Shown here one piece after another: positions 7,550-15,254 of a stretch of 64,000 nucleotides of DNA. Under the pieces are notes generated by a model, which did no database searches, was not told where the DNA came from, and saw only the letters and a program-made list of their open reading frames with translations. This DNA comes from Amycolatopsis coloradensis (lineage in GTDB: Bacteria; Actinomycetota; Actinomycetes; Mycobacteriales; Pseudonocardiaceae). Both the position numbers and the translations under genes were made by a program. The stretch is taken from the NCBI RefSeq assembly GCF_001953865.1, contig NZ_MQUQ01000021.1, forward strand, positions 62,001 through 126,000, in the 5' to 3' direction. Every line of letters starts with the position of its first letter. The stretch's first letter is position 1.

Positions 7550-8856
7550 ACGCCACGGTGCGGATCGTCGCGGCCGCCTCGACCGGGAACATGCTGGAAT
7601 GGCTGAGTTTCACGGCCTACGCGCTGGTCGCCGACGTCATCGCGCGGCAGTTCTTTCCCTCGGCCGATCCGGTGACATCGCTGATGTTGGCGCTGGGAAC
7701 GGCCGTCGCCGCCTACCTGGTCCGGCCGCTCGGCGCGGTGCTGCTCGGTGTCTACGCCGACCGGGCCGGACGGCTGGCGGCACTGACCGTTGCCATCCGG
7801 CTGATGACCCTCGGCTCGTTCCTGATCGTGGTCCTGCCCGGCTATCACCAGATCGGCGTGCTCGCCCCGATCGGGATGCTCGTCGCGCTGGTGATCCAGG
7901 GCTTTTCCGCGGGCGGAGAGTTCGGCTCCGCCACCGCGTTGCTCGTCGAGAGCCACACCAGGCGACGTGGCTTCATGGGCAGCTGGCAGACCGCGAGCCA
8001 GGCGTTCGCGGTCCTGCTCGCGACAGGCCTCCTCGCGACCACGAGCAGTCTCCTGAGTCCCGCGCAGTTCGACGCGTGGGGCTGGCGGATACCGTTCGTG
8101 GTCGCGTTGCTCCTCGGCCCGGCCGGTTACTACATCCGCACCAGGCTTCGGGACTCGCCCGAGTTCACCGCCGCGCGTGCCGCGTCCGACTCCGCACCGC
8201 CTCGCCCGCTGGCCACCCTGTTGCGCAACGACAAGGCGCGGGTTCTGCTGGTGATGGGCATGATCGCGATCTCGACGGGATTCTCGTACCTGATCACCTA
8301 TATGCCGACGTTCGCCATCCGGCAGCTCGGCATGTCCCCGTCGACGAGTTTCACCGCGACCTTCGTGACCGGTGTCGTCCTCACCGTGCTCACCCCCGTG
8401 GCCGGACATCTCTCCGACACCTTCGGGAGAACCCGGATGCTCACCGCGGCCGCCGCCGTCATCGCGCTCATCAGCATCCCGTTGTTCCTGCTCATCCGCG
8501 CCGTACCGGATCTGGTGGCCCTCGTCCCGGCCCTGGCGCTGATGGGCCTGGTCAAAGCCTGGTACGCGGGCCCACTGCCCGCGTCCATGGCCGAGATGTT
8601 CCCGGTCGGCAACCGGGGCACCGGGCTGTCGATCAGCTACAACCTCGGCGTCATCCTCTTCGGCGGCCTCACCCCGCTGGCCATCACCCTGCTGATCGCG
8701 GCCACCGGATCGACGCTCGCACCCAGCTATTGGATCACCGCGCTCGCCCTGCTCAGCGGTGCCTGTGTGCTGCTCGCCCGTCGATACCGGCAACCCGATC
8801 CCGTCGCCGACCAGCCCGTGGTCACGCCGGGAGCCGAGGCTCCGTTCGGCTCGTGA
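7546..8856 (+). CDS. MFS transporter, metabolite:H+ symporter (MHS) type
   Basis: A 436-residue protein with 12 hydrophobic segments. MHS hallmarks are visible: GNMLEWLSFTAYAL at the start, RPLGAVLLGVYADRAGR in loop 2-3, and GFSAGGEFGSATALLVESH, as in ProP/ShiA/KgtP. It should import an organic acid, betaine or similar small substrate with protons. It overlaps the M20 peptidase by ATGA, so import followed by hydrolysis is plausible. Its last 35 bases overlap the 3' end of the opposite MerR gene. Confidence 0.85.
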   Translation: MNATVRIVAAASTGNMLEWLSFTAYALVADVIARQFFPSADPVTSLMLALGTAVAAYLVRPLGAVLLGVYADRAGRLAALTVAIRLMTLGSFLIVVLPGYHQIGVLAPIGMLVALVIQGFSAGGEFGSATALLVESHTRRRGFMGSWQTASQAFAVLLATGLLATTSSLLSPAQFDAWGWRIPFVVALLLGPAGYYIRTRLRDSPEFTAARAASDSAPPRPLATLLRNDKARVLLVMGMIAISTGFSYLITYMPTFAIRQLGMSPSTSFTATFVTGVVLTVLTPVAGHLSDTFGRTRMLTAAAAVIALISIPLFLLIRAVPDLVALVPALALMGLVKAWYAGPLPASMAEMFPVGNRGTGLSISYNLGVILFGGLTPLAITLLIAATGSTLAPSYWITALALLSGACVLLARRYRQPDPVADQPVVTPGAEAPFGS

Positions 8857-9208
8857 GGAAATCGAGCGTCCGGTACTCGTCGACCACCGCGGCGAGTTCG
8901 GCGATGCGGGCCTGCCCGGCCTCGATGAGCCGTTGCCCGGCGGCCGTCCACTGTTCGAGGTCGGGGGCCATCGGCGGGATCCGGGCCAGGATCTCCGCGC
9001 TTTCGGCGAGGCTGAGCCCGACCCGCTGGGCGGCGACCGCGAGCCGGATCCGGCAGATGGCGTCGATCGTGAACCGGCGTGCGTTGCCCGCGGTGCGCTC
9101 GGCGGTGATGACGCGGTAGCGCTCGTAGTACCGGACGGCGTTGGCCGACACTCCCGCCTTGCTCGCGACCTCGCCGATGGTCAGCGTGGCGTCGGCCTTC
9201 GCCGTCAT
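8822..9208 (-). CDS. MerR family transcriptional regulator
   Basis: A 128-residue regulator. The MerR HTH TIGEVASKAGVSANAVRYYE lies at residues 10-29, with wing RTAGNARRFTIDAICRI, and a helical dimerisation segment follows (MAPDLEQWTAAGQRLIEAG). No C-terminal cysteine cluster is present, so it is not a SoxR-type iron-sulfur or metal sensor despite SoxR-like spacing. It is the third cistron of the operon it probably controls, behind the FMN reductase and MFS genes, joined by an ATGA overlap. The operon promoter at 11251-11281 has the 19-base spacer typical of MerR targets. Confidence 0.85.
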   Translation of the reverse strand: MTAKADATLTIGEVASKAGVSANAVRYYERYRVITAERTAGNARRFTIDAICRIRLAVAAQRVGLSLAESAEILARIPPMAPDLEQWTAAGQRLIEAGQARIAELAAVVDEYRTLDFLTSRTEPRLPA

Positions 9209-10662
9209 ACCGCACTCCGTACCGTGGCAGGTTCCGCCACCGGGACGGCCGGAGCGGGCCGGGTCCTCAGCCGGACCACCAGTGCGAGCACCATGACCGC
9301 GAGGACCCCGACGAGGGTCACACGATACGCGGAGACGACCTCGGCGATGAGCGTCGTGCCTGCCCCCGGCTCGCTCAGCGCCGCGAGACCCCGCCCTCCG
9401 GTGGCCGACGCGGTGAGCCCGGTGAACACCGCGCTCACCGCCGCGGTGCCGACCGCGGTCGCGATGGTGCTGGCCAAGGGGAGGATCGCGGAACCGGACG
9501 CGAGATCCGGACCGTGCAGGTTCCGGCCGGCGCTCACGATGGTGGGCATCATGATCGCGCCGGTGCCCGCTCCCTGGAGCACGCCCAGGATCGCCAGCAC
9601 CGTGTACGACGTGTCCGGCGTGAGGACGAGCATGGTCAGTCCAGTCGAAGCGATCGCCAGGCTCAGCCCGGTCCCGACGACGATCCGCGGGCCGAAGCGT
9701 TCCAGGACACGGGCGGCGAGTTGGATGCTCAGGCCCATCCCGATCGTGGCAGGCACCATCATCAACGCGCTGACCAGGGTCGAATCGCCGCGCATGAGCT
9801 GGATGTAGGCGGGCATCAGCAGCATCGAGCCGAAGTACGGCGCGGCGTACAGGACGAGGACGACGGTGTTGCGCCCGAATGTCCGGTCACTCAGCAGACG
9901 GACGTTCAGCAGCGGCGCGTGATGGCGCCACGAACGGCGCGCGAACACGGCCATGAGCGCCAGCCCGGCGACGACGATCGCCACCCGGGCCACCACGCCG
10001 GTCGTCTCCTCGGTGAGGCCGTAGGCCACCGCGACGACACCGGGGACGAGCAGCAGGCCGCCCACGAAGTCCATCGGCGTCCGCTCGGCCGACGGTGCCC
10101 CGGCCGGCACCCAGCGCAGCACGCCCACGACGGCGAGCAGGGCGGGCGGGACGGTGATGAAGAACAGCGCCCGCCACGACAGGCTTTCCAGCAGGACGCC
10201 GCCGAGCAACGGGCCGAGGATCGGCCCGATCAGCAAGGGGAGCCCGGTGATCGTGGTCATCCGGCCCCGGCGTTCCGGGGCCACCGCGCCGAAACCGATG
10301 GTCATCCCGAGCGGATTGAGCAGGCCGCCGGCGAGGCCCTGTACCGCCCGTGCGGCGATCAGCCATCCGAGATCGCCTGCCGCTCCGGCGCCCGCCGACG
10401 CCGCCGCGAACACGAGCAGCGCGACCAGGTACACCCGGCGCGCTCCCCAGCGTTGCGCGAGAGTCGCCGCGAGCGGCATCGCCGCGATCATGCCGAGTGC
10501 GTAGGCGGTCACGATCCACTGGATAGTGGTGAGTGACGCGGAGAAGGTCGTCATGAACTGGGGCAGTGCGACGGCGACGATCGTGGTGTCGAGAACGGCC
10601 ATCAACCCGCCGAGCGCGATCACCGCGGCGATGCGCAGTTCCTGTCCGGTCAGCCGGTTCAT
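9205..10662 (-). CDS. MFS drug exporter, DHA2 (14-TM) type
   Basis: A 485-residue membrane protein with about 14 hydrophobic segments. DHA2 signatures include LDTTIVAVALPQF in TM1, QWIVTAYALGMIAAMPL, and the antiporter motif C stretch GLPLLIGPILGPLLGGVLL. It is a proton-coupled multidrug exporter by family. The ATG at 10662 overlaps the FMN reductase stop and its own stop overlaps the MerR start, so all three are one translationally coupled operon. A MerR-controlled reductase plus exporter suggests a response to a toxic or electrophilic compound. Confidence 0.87.
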   Translation of the reverse strand: MNRLTGQELRIAAVIALGGLMAVLDTTIVAVALPQFMTTFSASLTTIQWIVTAYALGMIAAMPLAATLAQRWGARRVYLVALLVFAAASAGAGAAGDLGWLIAARAVQGLAGGLLNPLGMTIGFGAVAPERRGRMTTITGLPLLIGPILGPLLGGVLLESLSWRALFFITVPPALLAVVGVLRWVPAGAPSAERTPMDFVGGLLLVPGVVAVAYGLTEETTGVVARVAIVVAGLALMAVFARRSWRHHAPLLNVRLLSDRTFGRNTVVLVLYAAPYFGSMLLMPAYIQLMRGDSTLVSALMMVPATIGMGLSIQLAARVLERFGPRIVVGTGLSLAIASTGLTMLVLTPDTSYTVLAILGVLQGAGTGAIMMPTIVSAGRNLHGPDLASGSAILPLASTIATAVGTAAVSAVFTGLTASATGGRGLAALSEPGAGTTLIAEVVSAYRVTLVGVLAVMVLALVVRLRTRPAPAVPVAEPATVRSAV

Positions 10663-11243
10663 GCCGCACTCGCCTGTTCCGCGACGCGGCCGGCGCGCAG
10701 AGTGCGGGCCCACCAGCCCAGCTCGGTCATCGTGGCGGACAGCGCGCCGCGCTCGCCTTCGGTGGCTTCGTACCCGTTCGGGCCGAGGCGGGTCCACGGG
10801 GCGTTCAACAGCACCGCGTCGCGGGTGGTGGTGGCCCTCAGTTCGGGGAAGATCAACCGCAGCTGCTCGATCGCGCGGATGCCGCCCGAACCGGCGCCAT
10901 AGCCGACGAACGCGACGGGTTTGTACGCCCATTCCTCGTAGTGCCAGTCGATCGCGTTCTTCAGCGCGGCCGGGAAGCTGTGGTTGTACTCCGGGGTGAC
11001 GACGAGGTAGGCGTCGGCGGCGTGCAGCCTGTCGCTGATCACGGTCGCGGTGCCGCCGGGCTGTGTCCCTTGCAGCGGGAGATCGACGTCGGCGAGGTCG
11101 ATCGGGTCGACCTCCAGACCGTCGATCGCGGCGAGTTCGGTCAGCAGCCAGCCCGTGATGGCGTCGGCGAATCGCTCGTGCCGGACGCTGCCGATGATCA
11201 CGGCGAGGCGAAGTGGGGACTGTGCGGTGGTTTCTGTGTTCAT
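10659..11243 (-). CDS. NADPH-dependent FMN reductase (flavodoxin fold)
   Basis: A 194-residue flavodoxin-like reductase. The phosphate-binding loop is GSVRHERFADAI (about 18-29) and the flavin-binding segment TPEYNHSFPAALKNAIDW is very well conserved. Family members reduce FMN, quinones, chromate or azo compounds with NAD(P)H. It is the first gene of the reductase-exporter-MerR operon and begins just downstream of a MerR-type promoter. The most economical role is reductive detoxification of an inducer that MerR senses and the MFS protein exports. Confidence 0.87.
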   Translation of the reverse strand: MNTETTAQSPLRLAVIIGSVRHERFADAITGWLLTELAAIDGLEVDPIDLADVDLPLQGTQPGGTATVISDRLHAADAYLVVTPEYNHSFPAALKNAIDWHYEEWAYKPVAFVGYGAGSGGIRAIEQLRLIFPELRATTTRDAVLLNAPWTRLGPNGYEATEGERGALSATMTELGWWARTLRAGRVAEQASAA

Positions 11244-11250
11244 GCCGATG

Positions 11251-11281
11251 ACGCTAAAAGCTCGCCTATAGGTGAACTCAA
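11251..11281 (-). promoter_or_regulatory. MerR-type promoter with 19-base spacer and dyad
   Basis: On the minus strand, TTGAGT (11281-11276) and TAGCGT (11256-11251) are separated by exactly 19 bases. The spacer contains the near-palindrome TCACCTATAGGCGA. A 19-base spacer over a dyad is the architecture MerR proteins untwist to activate, and the operon encodes a MerR protein. Confidence 0.7.
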
Positions 11282-11345
11282 GCCGTTGCGGGCCTGGTCA
11301 CGATCCCTGGACCTCCATTTTGATGGAGGTTGTACGGGTTGACAT

Positions 11346-11361
11346 GTAGGTAAATTCCTAC
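11346..11361. promoter_or_regulatory. probable ArsR operator before the VOC gene
   Basis: GTAGGTAAATTCCTAC is an inverted repeat with 5-base arms around an A/T centre, ending 13 bases before the VOC start. The second gene of that operon is an ArsR-type repressor, so autoregulation here is likely. Confidence 0.6.
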
Positions 11362-11374
11362 GTATTGTGGCGGG

Positions 11375-11761
11375 ATGAACATCGACCGGATCCAGTTCCT
11401 CACCGTGCCCGTCTCCGATCAAGCCAAGGCGCGGGACTTCTACGTCGGCAAGCTCGGTTTCGCCCTGCTCGTCGAGGTCAGCGGGCCGCACGGGCCGTTC
11501 GTCATGGTCGGCCCGAAGGGTGGCGAGACCGGGATCGTCCTGGCCGACCGGCCCGTCGGCGATCTCGATCACGACGCGCGAGTGCATCTCCAGCTGACCA
11601 CCACCGACGTCGACGCCGACATCGGGAAGCTGCGCGCGCAGGGTGTCGAAGTGGACGACTCCGAGGAGATGCCTTGGGGGCGGGTGACCTCCCTGAAGGA
11701 TCCGGACGGCAACGGAATCGGGTTGCTCGAACCGTCGGGCTACGGCAACTGGCCACGCTGA
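11375..11761 (+). CDS. VOC (glyoxalase/bleomycin-resistance fold) family protein
   Basis: A 128-residue vicinal-oxygen-chelate protein with two beta-alpha-beta-beta-beta modules. The first begins IQFLTVPVSDQAKARDFYVGKLGF and the second ARVHLQLTTTDVDADIGKL. It ends with the metal-ligand strand SLKDPDGNGIGLLEPS. Members are dioxygenases, glyoxalases or antibiotic-binding proteins; the substrate cannot be read from sequence. It heads an operon with an ArsR repressor (TGATG overlap) and an SRPBCC protein. Confidence 0.85.
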   Translation: MNIDRIQFLTVPVSDQAKARDFYVGKLGFALLVEVSGPHGPFVMVGPKGGETGIVLADRPVGDLDHDARVHLQLTTTDVDADIGKLRAQGVEVDDSEEMPWGRVTSLKDPDGNGIGLLEPSGYGNWPR

Positions 11762-12078
11762 TGCCGGTCAACGACGACGTCTTCGCCGCGCTCGCCCATC
11801 CGGCCCGGCGCGAGGTGCTGGGCATCCTCCTCGACGGCCCGCGGGCCGCGGGGGAGATCGCCGAACGCTTCGACATGCGGCGCCCGAGCCTGTCGGAACA
11901 CCTTCGGGTGTTACGGGAGGCAGGCCTCGTGCAAGAACGGAGACAGGGCCGCAATCGCGTCTACTCGCTGGAAGCCGCGCCGCTGCGAGAGGTTTCCGAC
12001 TGGCTTTCGCCATACGAGCGATACTGGCGCGGCAAACTCGGCAACCTGCGTGACCTGCTCGACGAGGAGGACTTCTGA
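11761..12078 (+). CDS. ArsR family transcriptional repressor (SdpR-like)
   Basis: A compact 105-residue winged helix: FAALAHPARREVLGILLDGP, AAGEIAERFDMRRPSLSEHL as the HTH, and wing LVQERRQGRNRVYSLEAAPL. It lacks the Cys ligands of metal-sensing ArsR proteins, so it belongs to the SdpR-like class that commonly pairs with SRPBCC (AHSA1) proteins, as here. It overlaps the VOC gene by one base and the next gene by four. The likely operator is the dyad at 11346-11361. Confidence 0.87.
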   Translation: MPVNDDVFAALAHPARREVLGILLDGPRAAGEIAERFDMRRPSLSEHLRVLREAGLVQERRQGRNRVYSLEAAPLREVSDWLSPYERYWRGKLGNLRDLLDEEDF

Positions 12079-12512
12079 ACGGCGAAGATCCGACGGCCAT
12101 CCACGTCGACCAGTTCCTGGCGCATCCGCCCCGCAAGGTGTGGCGCGCCTTGACCGAACCGGACCTGCTCGAACGCTGGCTGCGGATGCCGAACGACATC
12201 GAACCCGTGGTGGGTCACCGGTTCGAACTGCTCGCGGATCCGGTGCCCGCCGCGGGATTCTCGGGCGGCCCGGTGGCTTGCGAAGTGCTGGTCGTCGAGC
12301 CGGAACGGCTGCTCAGCATCAGCTGGGGTCCGGAATGGACGGTCACCTGGCGGCTCGAACCGGAAGGGCGGGGCACCCGGCTGGTCCTCAGTCACGAAGG
12401 TTTCGATCCCGACGACGAGTTCCAGCGGATGTCACGCCGGATCATGGGCGGCGGCTGGCGCACCGGAGTCCCGAAGGCACTGGCGCGCGTGCTGGACGAG
12501 ATGCCGGACTAG
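12075..12512 (+). CDS. SRPBCC (AHSA1-like) protein, probable CTG start
   Basis: Family members begin with a strand such as IHVDQFLAHPPRKVWRALTEP, which is encoded here from about 12099. An internal GTG at 12138 would delete that strand. The only sensible start is the CTG at 12075, overlapping the ArsR stop (CTGA) and preceded by GAGGAGG six bases upstream. The protein (about 145 residues) has the helix-grip fold, with DLLERWLRMPND after the first helix and a C-terminal helix RTGVPKALARVLDEM. It probably binds a hydrophobic ligand. The start is inference from conservation and the ribosome site. Confidence 0.72.
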   Translation: MNGEDPTAIHVDQFLAHPPRKVWRALTEPDLLERWLRMPNDIEPVVGHRFELLADPVPAAGFSGGPVACEVLVVEPERLLSISWGPEWTVTWRLEPEGRGTRLVLSHEGFDPDDEFQRMSRRIMGGGWRTGVPKALARVLDEMPD

Positions 12513-12542
12513 GGGAGTGGCGATTCGGGTTGGGGTCAGCGG

Positions 12543-12605
12543 CGTGTCGTCCATTCCATCACGCGTGTCGTCCGTCTGATCACACGTGTCGTCCCACTAA
12601 TCACG
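12543..12605. repeat. three tandem 21-base repeats
   Basis: Three head-to-tail units (12543-12563, 12564-12584, 12585-12605) each begin CGTGTCGTCC and end ATCAC plus G or A. The five bases between differ in every unit. The array fills the gap before the TetR gene at 12702. Confidence 0.85.
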
Positions 12606-12701
12606 CGAAACGGCCGCCGGTGCGCGCGTCCACCGGAACCGTCTGCCGTTCACGACCCGGCTGCCTGACCGGGCGTAGACCTCGGGTCTAGGATCCCCGC
12701 T

Positions 12702-13274
12702 GTGACGGACGAGAAACCGCTCCGAGCCGATGCCCGCCGTAACCGGACCAGGGTGTTGGAGGCTGCGGAGCGCGTCTTCACAGCCAAGGGCACCAGTGCG
12801 CCCACCGAGGAAGTCGCCCGCGAAGCAGGCGTCGGGGTCGGCACGGTGTTCCGGCACTTCCCGACGAAAGAAGCTCTGTTGGAGGCGGTTCTCTACGCGC
12901 GCCTGCATCGCTTCGTCGACGAAGCGGAAGCTACCGTCGCAGCCGAATCTGCGGATCCGGGTGCGACGTTCTTCGGGTTCCTGACCGGCTGGATCGAGAT
13001 GGCGGGTGCCAAGAACGCCTACTTCGAAGCCCTGTCGGCGGCCGGAGTCAGCGTCCCGTCGCCAGGATCGGTCATCGGCGTCCGACTGAAGGACGCGCTG
13101 GGCGTTCTCCTCGGCCGCGCACAGGACACCGGCGATGTCCGCAAGGACCTCGCCGTCGACGAACTGATCCCGGTGATCATCGGGACGGCGAAGGCGGCGG
13201 AGCACGCCGGGCCCGAGTTCCGGACCCGGACGATCTGCATCCTCTTCGACGGCCTCCGGCCGCGTCAGGCGTAA
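12702..13274 (+). CDS. TetR family transcriptional regulator
   Basis: A 190-residue TetR regulator. The HTH is within RTRVLEAAERVFTAKGTSAP, then TEEVAREAGVGVGTVFRHFPTKEALLEAVL (about 34-63). The C-terminal ligand domain resembles the TetR_C_33/SbtR group (GWIEMAGAKNAYFEAL, ending FDGLRP). The GTG start at 12702 is chosen because the peptide MTDEKPLRADARRN is typical. It is convergent with the SGNH hydrolase, overlapping it by 10 bases. Its target is not evident; the divergent upstream side is a repeat array. Confidence 0.82.
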   Translation: MTDEKPLRADARRNRTRVLEAAERVFTAKGTSAPTEEVAREAGVGVGTVFRHFPTKEALLEAVLYARLHRFVDEAEATVAAESADPGATFFGFLTGWIEMAGAKNAYFEALSAAGVSVPSPGSVIGVRLKDALGVLLGRAQDTGDVRKDLAVDELIPVIIGTAKAAEHAGPEFRTRTICILFDGLRPRQA

Positions 13275-14023
13275 GGGTCCATCGTCGGCCACTTCGGCGC
13301 GAGCGCGTCACCAGAGGACTCGCCGCGTAGCCGGCGCTTGATCCACGGCACGGCGTGTTCCTTGCCCCACTGAAGGTTTTCGGTGCGCCGCGTCCGCGGG
13401 CTGAGCCGCGGTCGCGGCCCGAGTTCGGCGGGCGTCAGCTTGTGCGGTTCACCGAGTGCGTCGAGGACGGCGATGGCGACTTCGTTGTGCCCCGCGGAGT
13501 TCAGGTGCAGCCGGTCGGGAGCCCAGAGGCGCCGGTCCCGGAGCTGCCGCATCGCCCACATGTCCACGAGCAGCGCCCCGTGCCGCGCGGCGATGCCGCG
13601 GACGTGCTCGTTGTAGATCGCGACGCGGCCCCGGATCCTGCGGAACAGCGCGTCTTCGACCCCGTCGACACCGGTGAAGAGGACGACGCGCGCTCCGACG
13701 GCGACGATCGTGGCGACCGCGGAGTCGTAGTCGTCGAGGAGCGCGTCGATGTCGACCTTGGGGCGCATCAGGTCGTTGCCACCGGCGTACAGCGTCACGA
13801 GGTCCGGGTTCAGCGCGAGCGCGGGGGAGAGCTGCTCCGCGAGGACCTGCCCGAGGACCTTGCCGCGGATCGCGAGGTTGGCGTAGCGGAAGTCCTGGTG
13901 GTTGCCCGCGAGCTGGCCCGCGACCCGGTCGGCCCAGCCGCGGACGCCGTTGGGCGACGAGGGGTCGTCGTCACCGACCCCTTCCGTGAAGGAATCTCCG
14001 AGACTGACTAAGCGCTTAGTCAT
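13265..14023 (-). CDS. cytosolic SGNH/GDSL hydrolase
   Basis: A 252-residue esterase/lipase-like protein without signal peptide. Block I GDSFTEG carries the nucleophile Ser (about 11), block III is AGGNDLM, and block V DRLHLNSAGH carries the Asp-His pair. Substrates in this family are carboxylic esters or acetylated glycans. The ATG at 14023 (MTKRLVSLGDSF) is preferred over the upstream start. Codon 5 is TTA, the rare leucine codon that makes translation depend on the bldA tRNA in streptomycete-like organisms. It lies inside a perfect palindrome spanning codons 1-6. Confidence 0.82.
   Translation of the reverse strand: MTKRLVSLGDSFTEGVGDDDPSSPNGVRGWADRVAGQLAGNHQDFRYANLAIRGKVLGQVLAEQLSPALALNPDLVTLYAGGNDLMRPKVDIDALLDDYDSAVATIVAVGARVVLFTGVDGVEDALFRRIRGRVAIYNEHVRGIAARHGALLVDMWAMRQLRDRRLWAPDRLHLNSAGHNEVAIAVLDALGEPHKLTPAELGPRPRLSPRTRRTENLQWGKEHAVPWIKRRLRGESSGDALAPKWPTMDPYA
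14006..14021. promoter_or_regulatory. 16-base perfect palindrome over the SGNH start codons
   Basis: GACTAAGCGCTTAGTC is a perfect palindrome beginning two bases after the A of the ATG. Its form is like many TetR-family operators, so binding here would block transcription. It also contains the TTA codon. Confidence 0.5.
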
Positions 14024-14264
14024 CGCGATGCACACAGGTGGTGTCCGTCAAAGGGCGAAGGCATAGCCGGATGCTACCCAGACGGATGGGCGCGGCCGGT
14101 GCTGGGTTCGCCGACGACCTGCCGGCGGACGAGTCCTACCGCGAGCGCGGGACCCAGACGTCACCAAAGCACGCATCACGTCCCCCTCGTGTCGGCTCGC
14201 GGAACTCAAGTCGTGACGAGCCGGGAACGTTACGGACAGGGCCGGAGGGGTGACAGCGGGTTGG

Positions 14265-14282
14265 CCTCCAGTATTCTGGAGG
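14265..14282 (+). promoter_or_regulatory. hairpin enclosing the ribosome site of the VOC gene
   Basis: CCTCCAG (14265-14271) and CTGGAGG (14276-14282) are perfect arms around TATT. The right arm contains GGAGG, the only ribosome-site-like sequence before the ATG at 14298. In RNA the hairpin would sequester it; in DNA it could be an operator. Confidence 0.5.
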
Positions 14283-14297
14283 TTCTACCGTTTTCTC

Positions 14298-14684
14298 ATG
14301 ACAATGCAGCTGAATCACACGATCGTCAACGCCACCGACCGGGCCGCCACGGCGGGCTTTCTGGTCTCGATCCTCGGGTTGCCCGAGCCGGCCGAGTTCG
14401 GCCCGTTCCTGGTGGTCCAGACCGCCAACGGGGTCTCGCTCGACGTCATGCACACCACCGAGGAGTTCTCCCGGCAGCATTACGCGTTCCTGGTCGAGGA
14501 GCACGAGTTCGACACGATCTTCGAGCGTATCCGTGAAGGAGGCCTGTCCTACTGGGCGGGGCCAGGGCATCGCGGCGCCGGCGCGATCAACACCAATGAC
14601 GGCGGCCGGGGCGTGTACTTCGACGACCCCGACGGTCATGTGCTGGAGATCCTGACCCGCCCGTACGGCTCCGGAGTTTCTTAA
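14298..14684 (+). CDS. VOC family protein
   Basis: A 128-residue vicinal-oxygen-chelate protein. The N-terminal module is QLNHTIVNATDRAATAGFLV and the second module HYAFLVEEHEFDTIFERI, with a final metal-ligand strand GVYFDDPDGHVLEILTRPYG. It could be a dioxygenase or lyase. I start at the ATG at 14298, with 14304 as an alternative. Its TAA overlaps the stop of the opposite CGNR regulator by four bases (CTTAAG). The ribosome site lies inside a small hairpin, which hints at regulated translation. Confidence 0.83.
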   Translation: MTMQLNHTIVNATDRAATAGFLVSILGLPEPAEFGPFLVVQTANGVSLDVMHTTEEFSRQHYAFLVEEHEFDTIFERIREGGLSYWAGPGHRGAGAINTNDGGRGVYFDDPDGHVLEILTRPYGSGVS

Positions 14685-15253
14685 GCCGAACTGGGTTTTT
14701 TGCGCTGGTTGGCGGTGAAGCGCGCCTTCTTCTGGCGATTCCCGCACGTGTTCATGTCGCACCATCTGCGGGTGCGGCTCTGGCTGGTGTCGAAGAAGGC
14801 CGCTTGGCAGGTCGGCGAGGCGCACAGAGCCAATTTTCCGTCGCGTTCGCCTGAGATGACGTCGATCGCGTCGGCCGCGATCACGCCGAGGGCGTCTTCC
14901 ACGCAGGAACCCGAGCCGAGCCGCCATCGCCGGGTGCCCTCGGGCGTCAGGACGGCCGCGGCCCGGCCCTGGACGCTGCACTCGTTGATGACTTCGACAG
15001 CAGACGCCGGGAGAGCGTCCTGGTTCGCGGCCGCGGTCGCGGCGGCGTGAATCGACTCCCTCAGTTCCCGGGCGAGGTCGAGCTGGGCGGTGGTGCAGGA
15101 GTCCACGGCGAGGCCGTTCACCGTCAGCCAGTCAACGAGTCGGTGTGGCACGGGAATGCGCTCCACGGCGTTGCCATGACGCTCCGAAAGCGTCCCCGTG
15201 AAGCTGGTCGCGAGCACGGTACCGAGGCGGAAGTCGGGGAACCCAGCAGACAT
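14681..15253 (-). CDS. ABATE/CGNR zinc-finger transcriptional regulator
   Basis: A 190-residue regulator with an N-terminal ABATE (stress-sensing) domain (FRLGTVLATSFTGTLSERHG through LDLARELRESIHAAATA). A C-terminal CGNR zinc finger follows: LCASPTCQAAFFDTSQSRTRRWCDMNTCGNRQK, whose four Cys bind zinc and whose CGNR tail contacts DNA. It is divergent from the epoxide hydrolase. Two near-identical operators lie between them, one touching this gene's start codon, so it probably represses itself and controls the hydrolase. Confidence 0.9.
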   Translation of the reverse strand: MSAGFPDFRLGTVLATSFTGTLSERHGNAVERIPVPHRLVDWLTVNGLAVDSCTTAQLDLARELRESIHAAATAAANQDALPASAVEVINECSVQGRAAAVLTPEGTRRWRLGSGSCVEDALGVIAADAIDVISGERDGKLALCASPTCQAAFFDTSQSRTRRWCDMNTCGNRQKKARFTANQRKKPSSA

Positions 15254-15254
15254 G

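Noticed and set aside
7495..8793. 432-codon minus-strand frame full of Gly, Arg, Gln, Glu and His
   Set aside because: Low-complexity composition and exact coverage of the transporter gene show it is a shadow.
12543..12605. CRISPR array
   Set aside because: The units are 21 bases in total, the variable part is only five bases, only three units exist and there are no cas genes.
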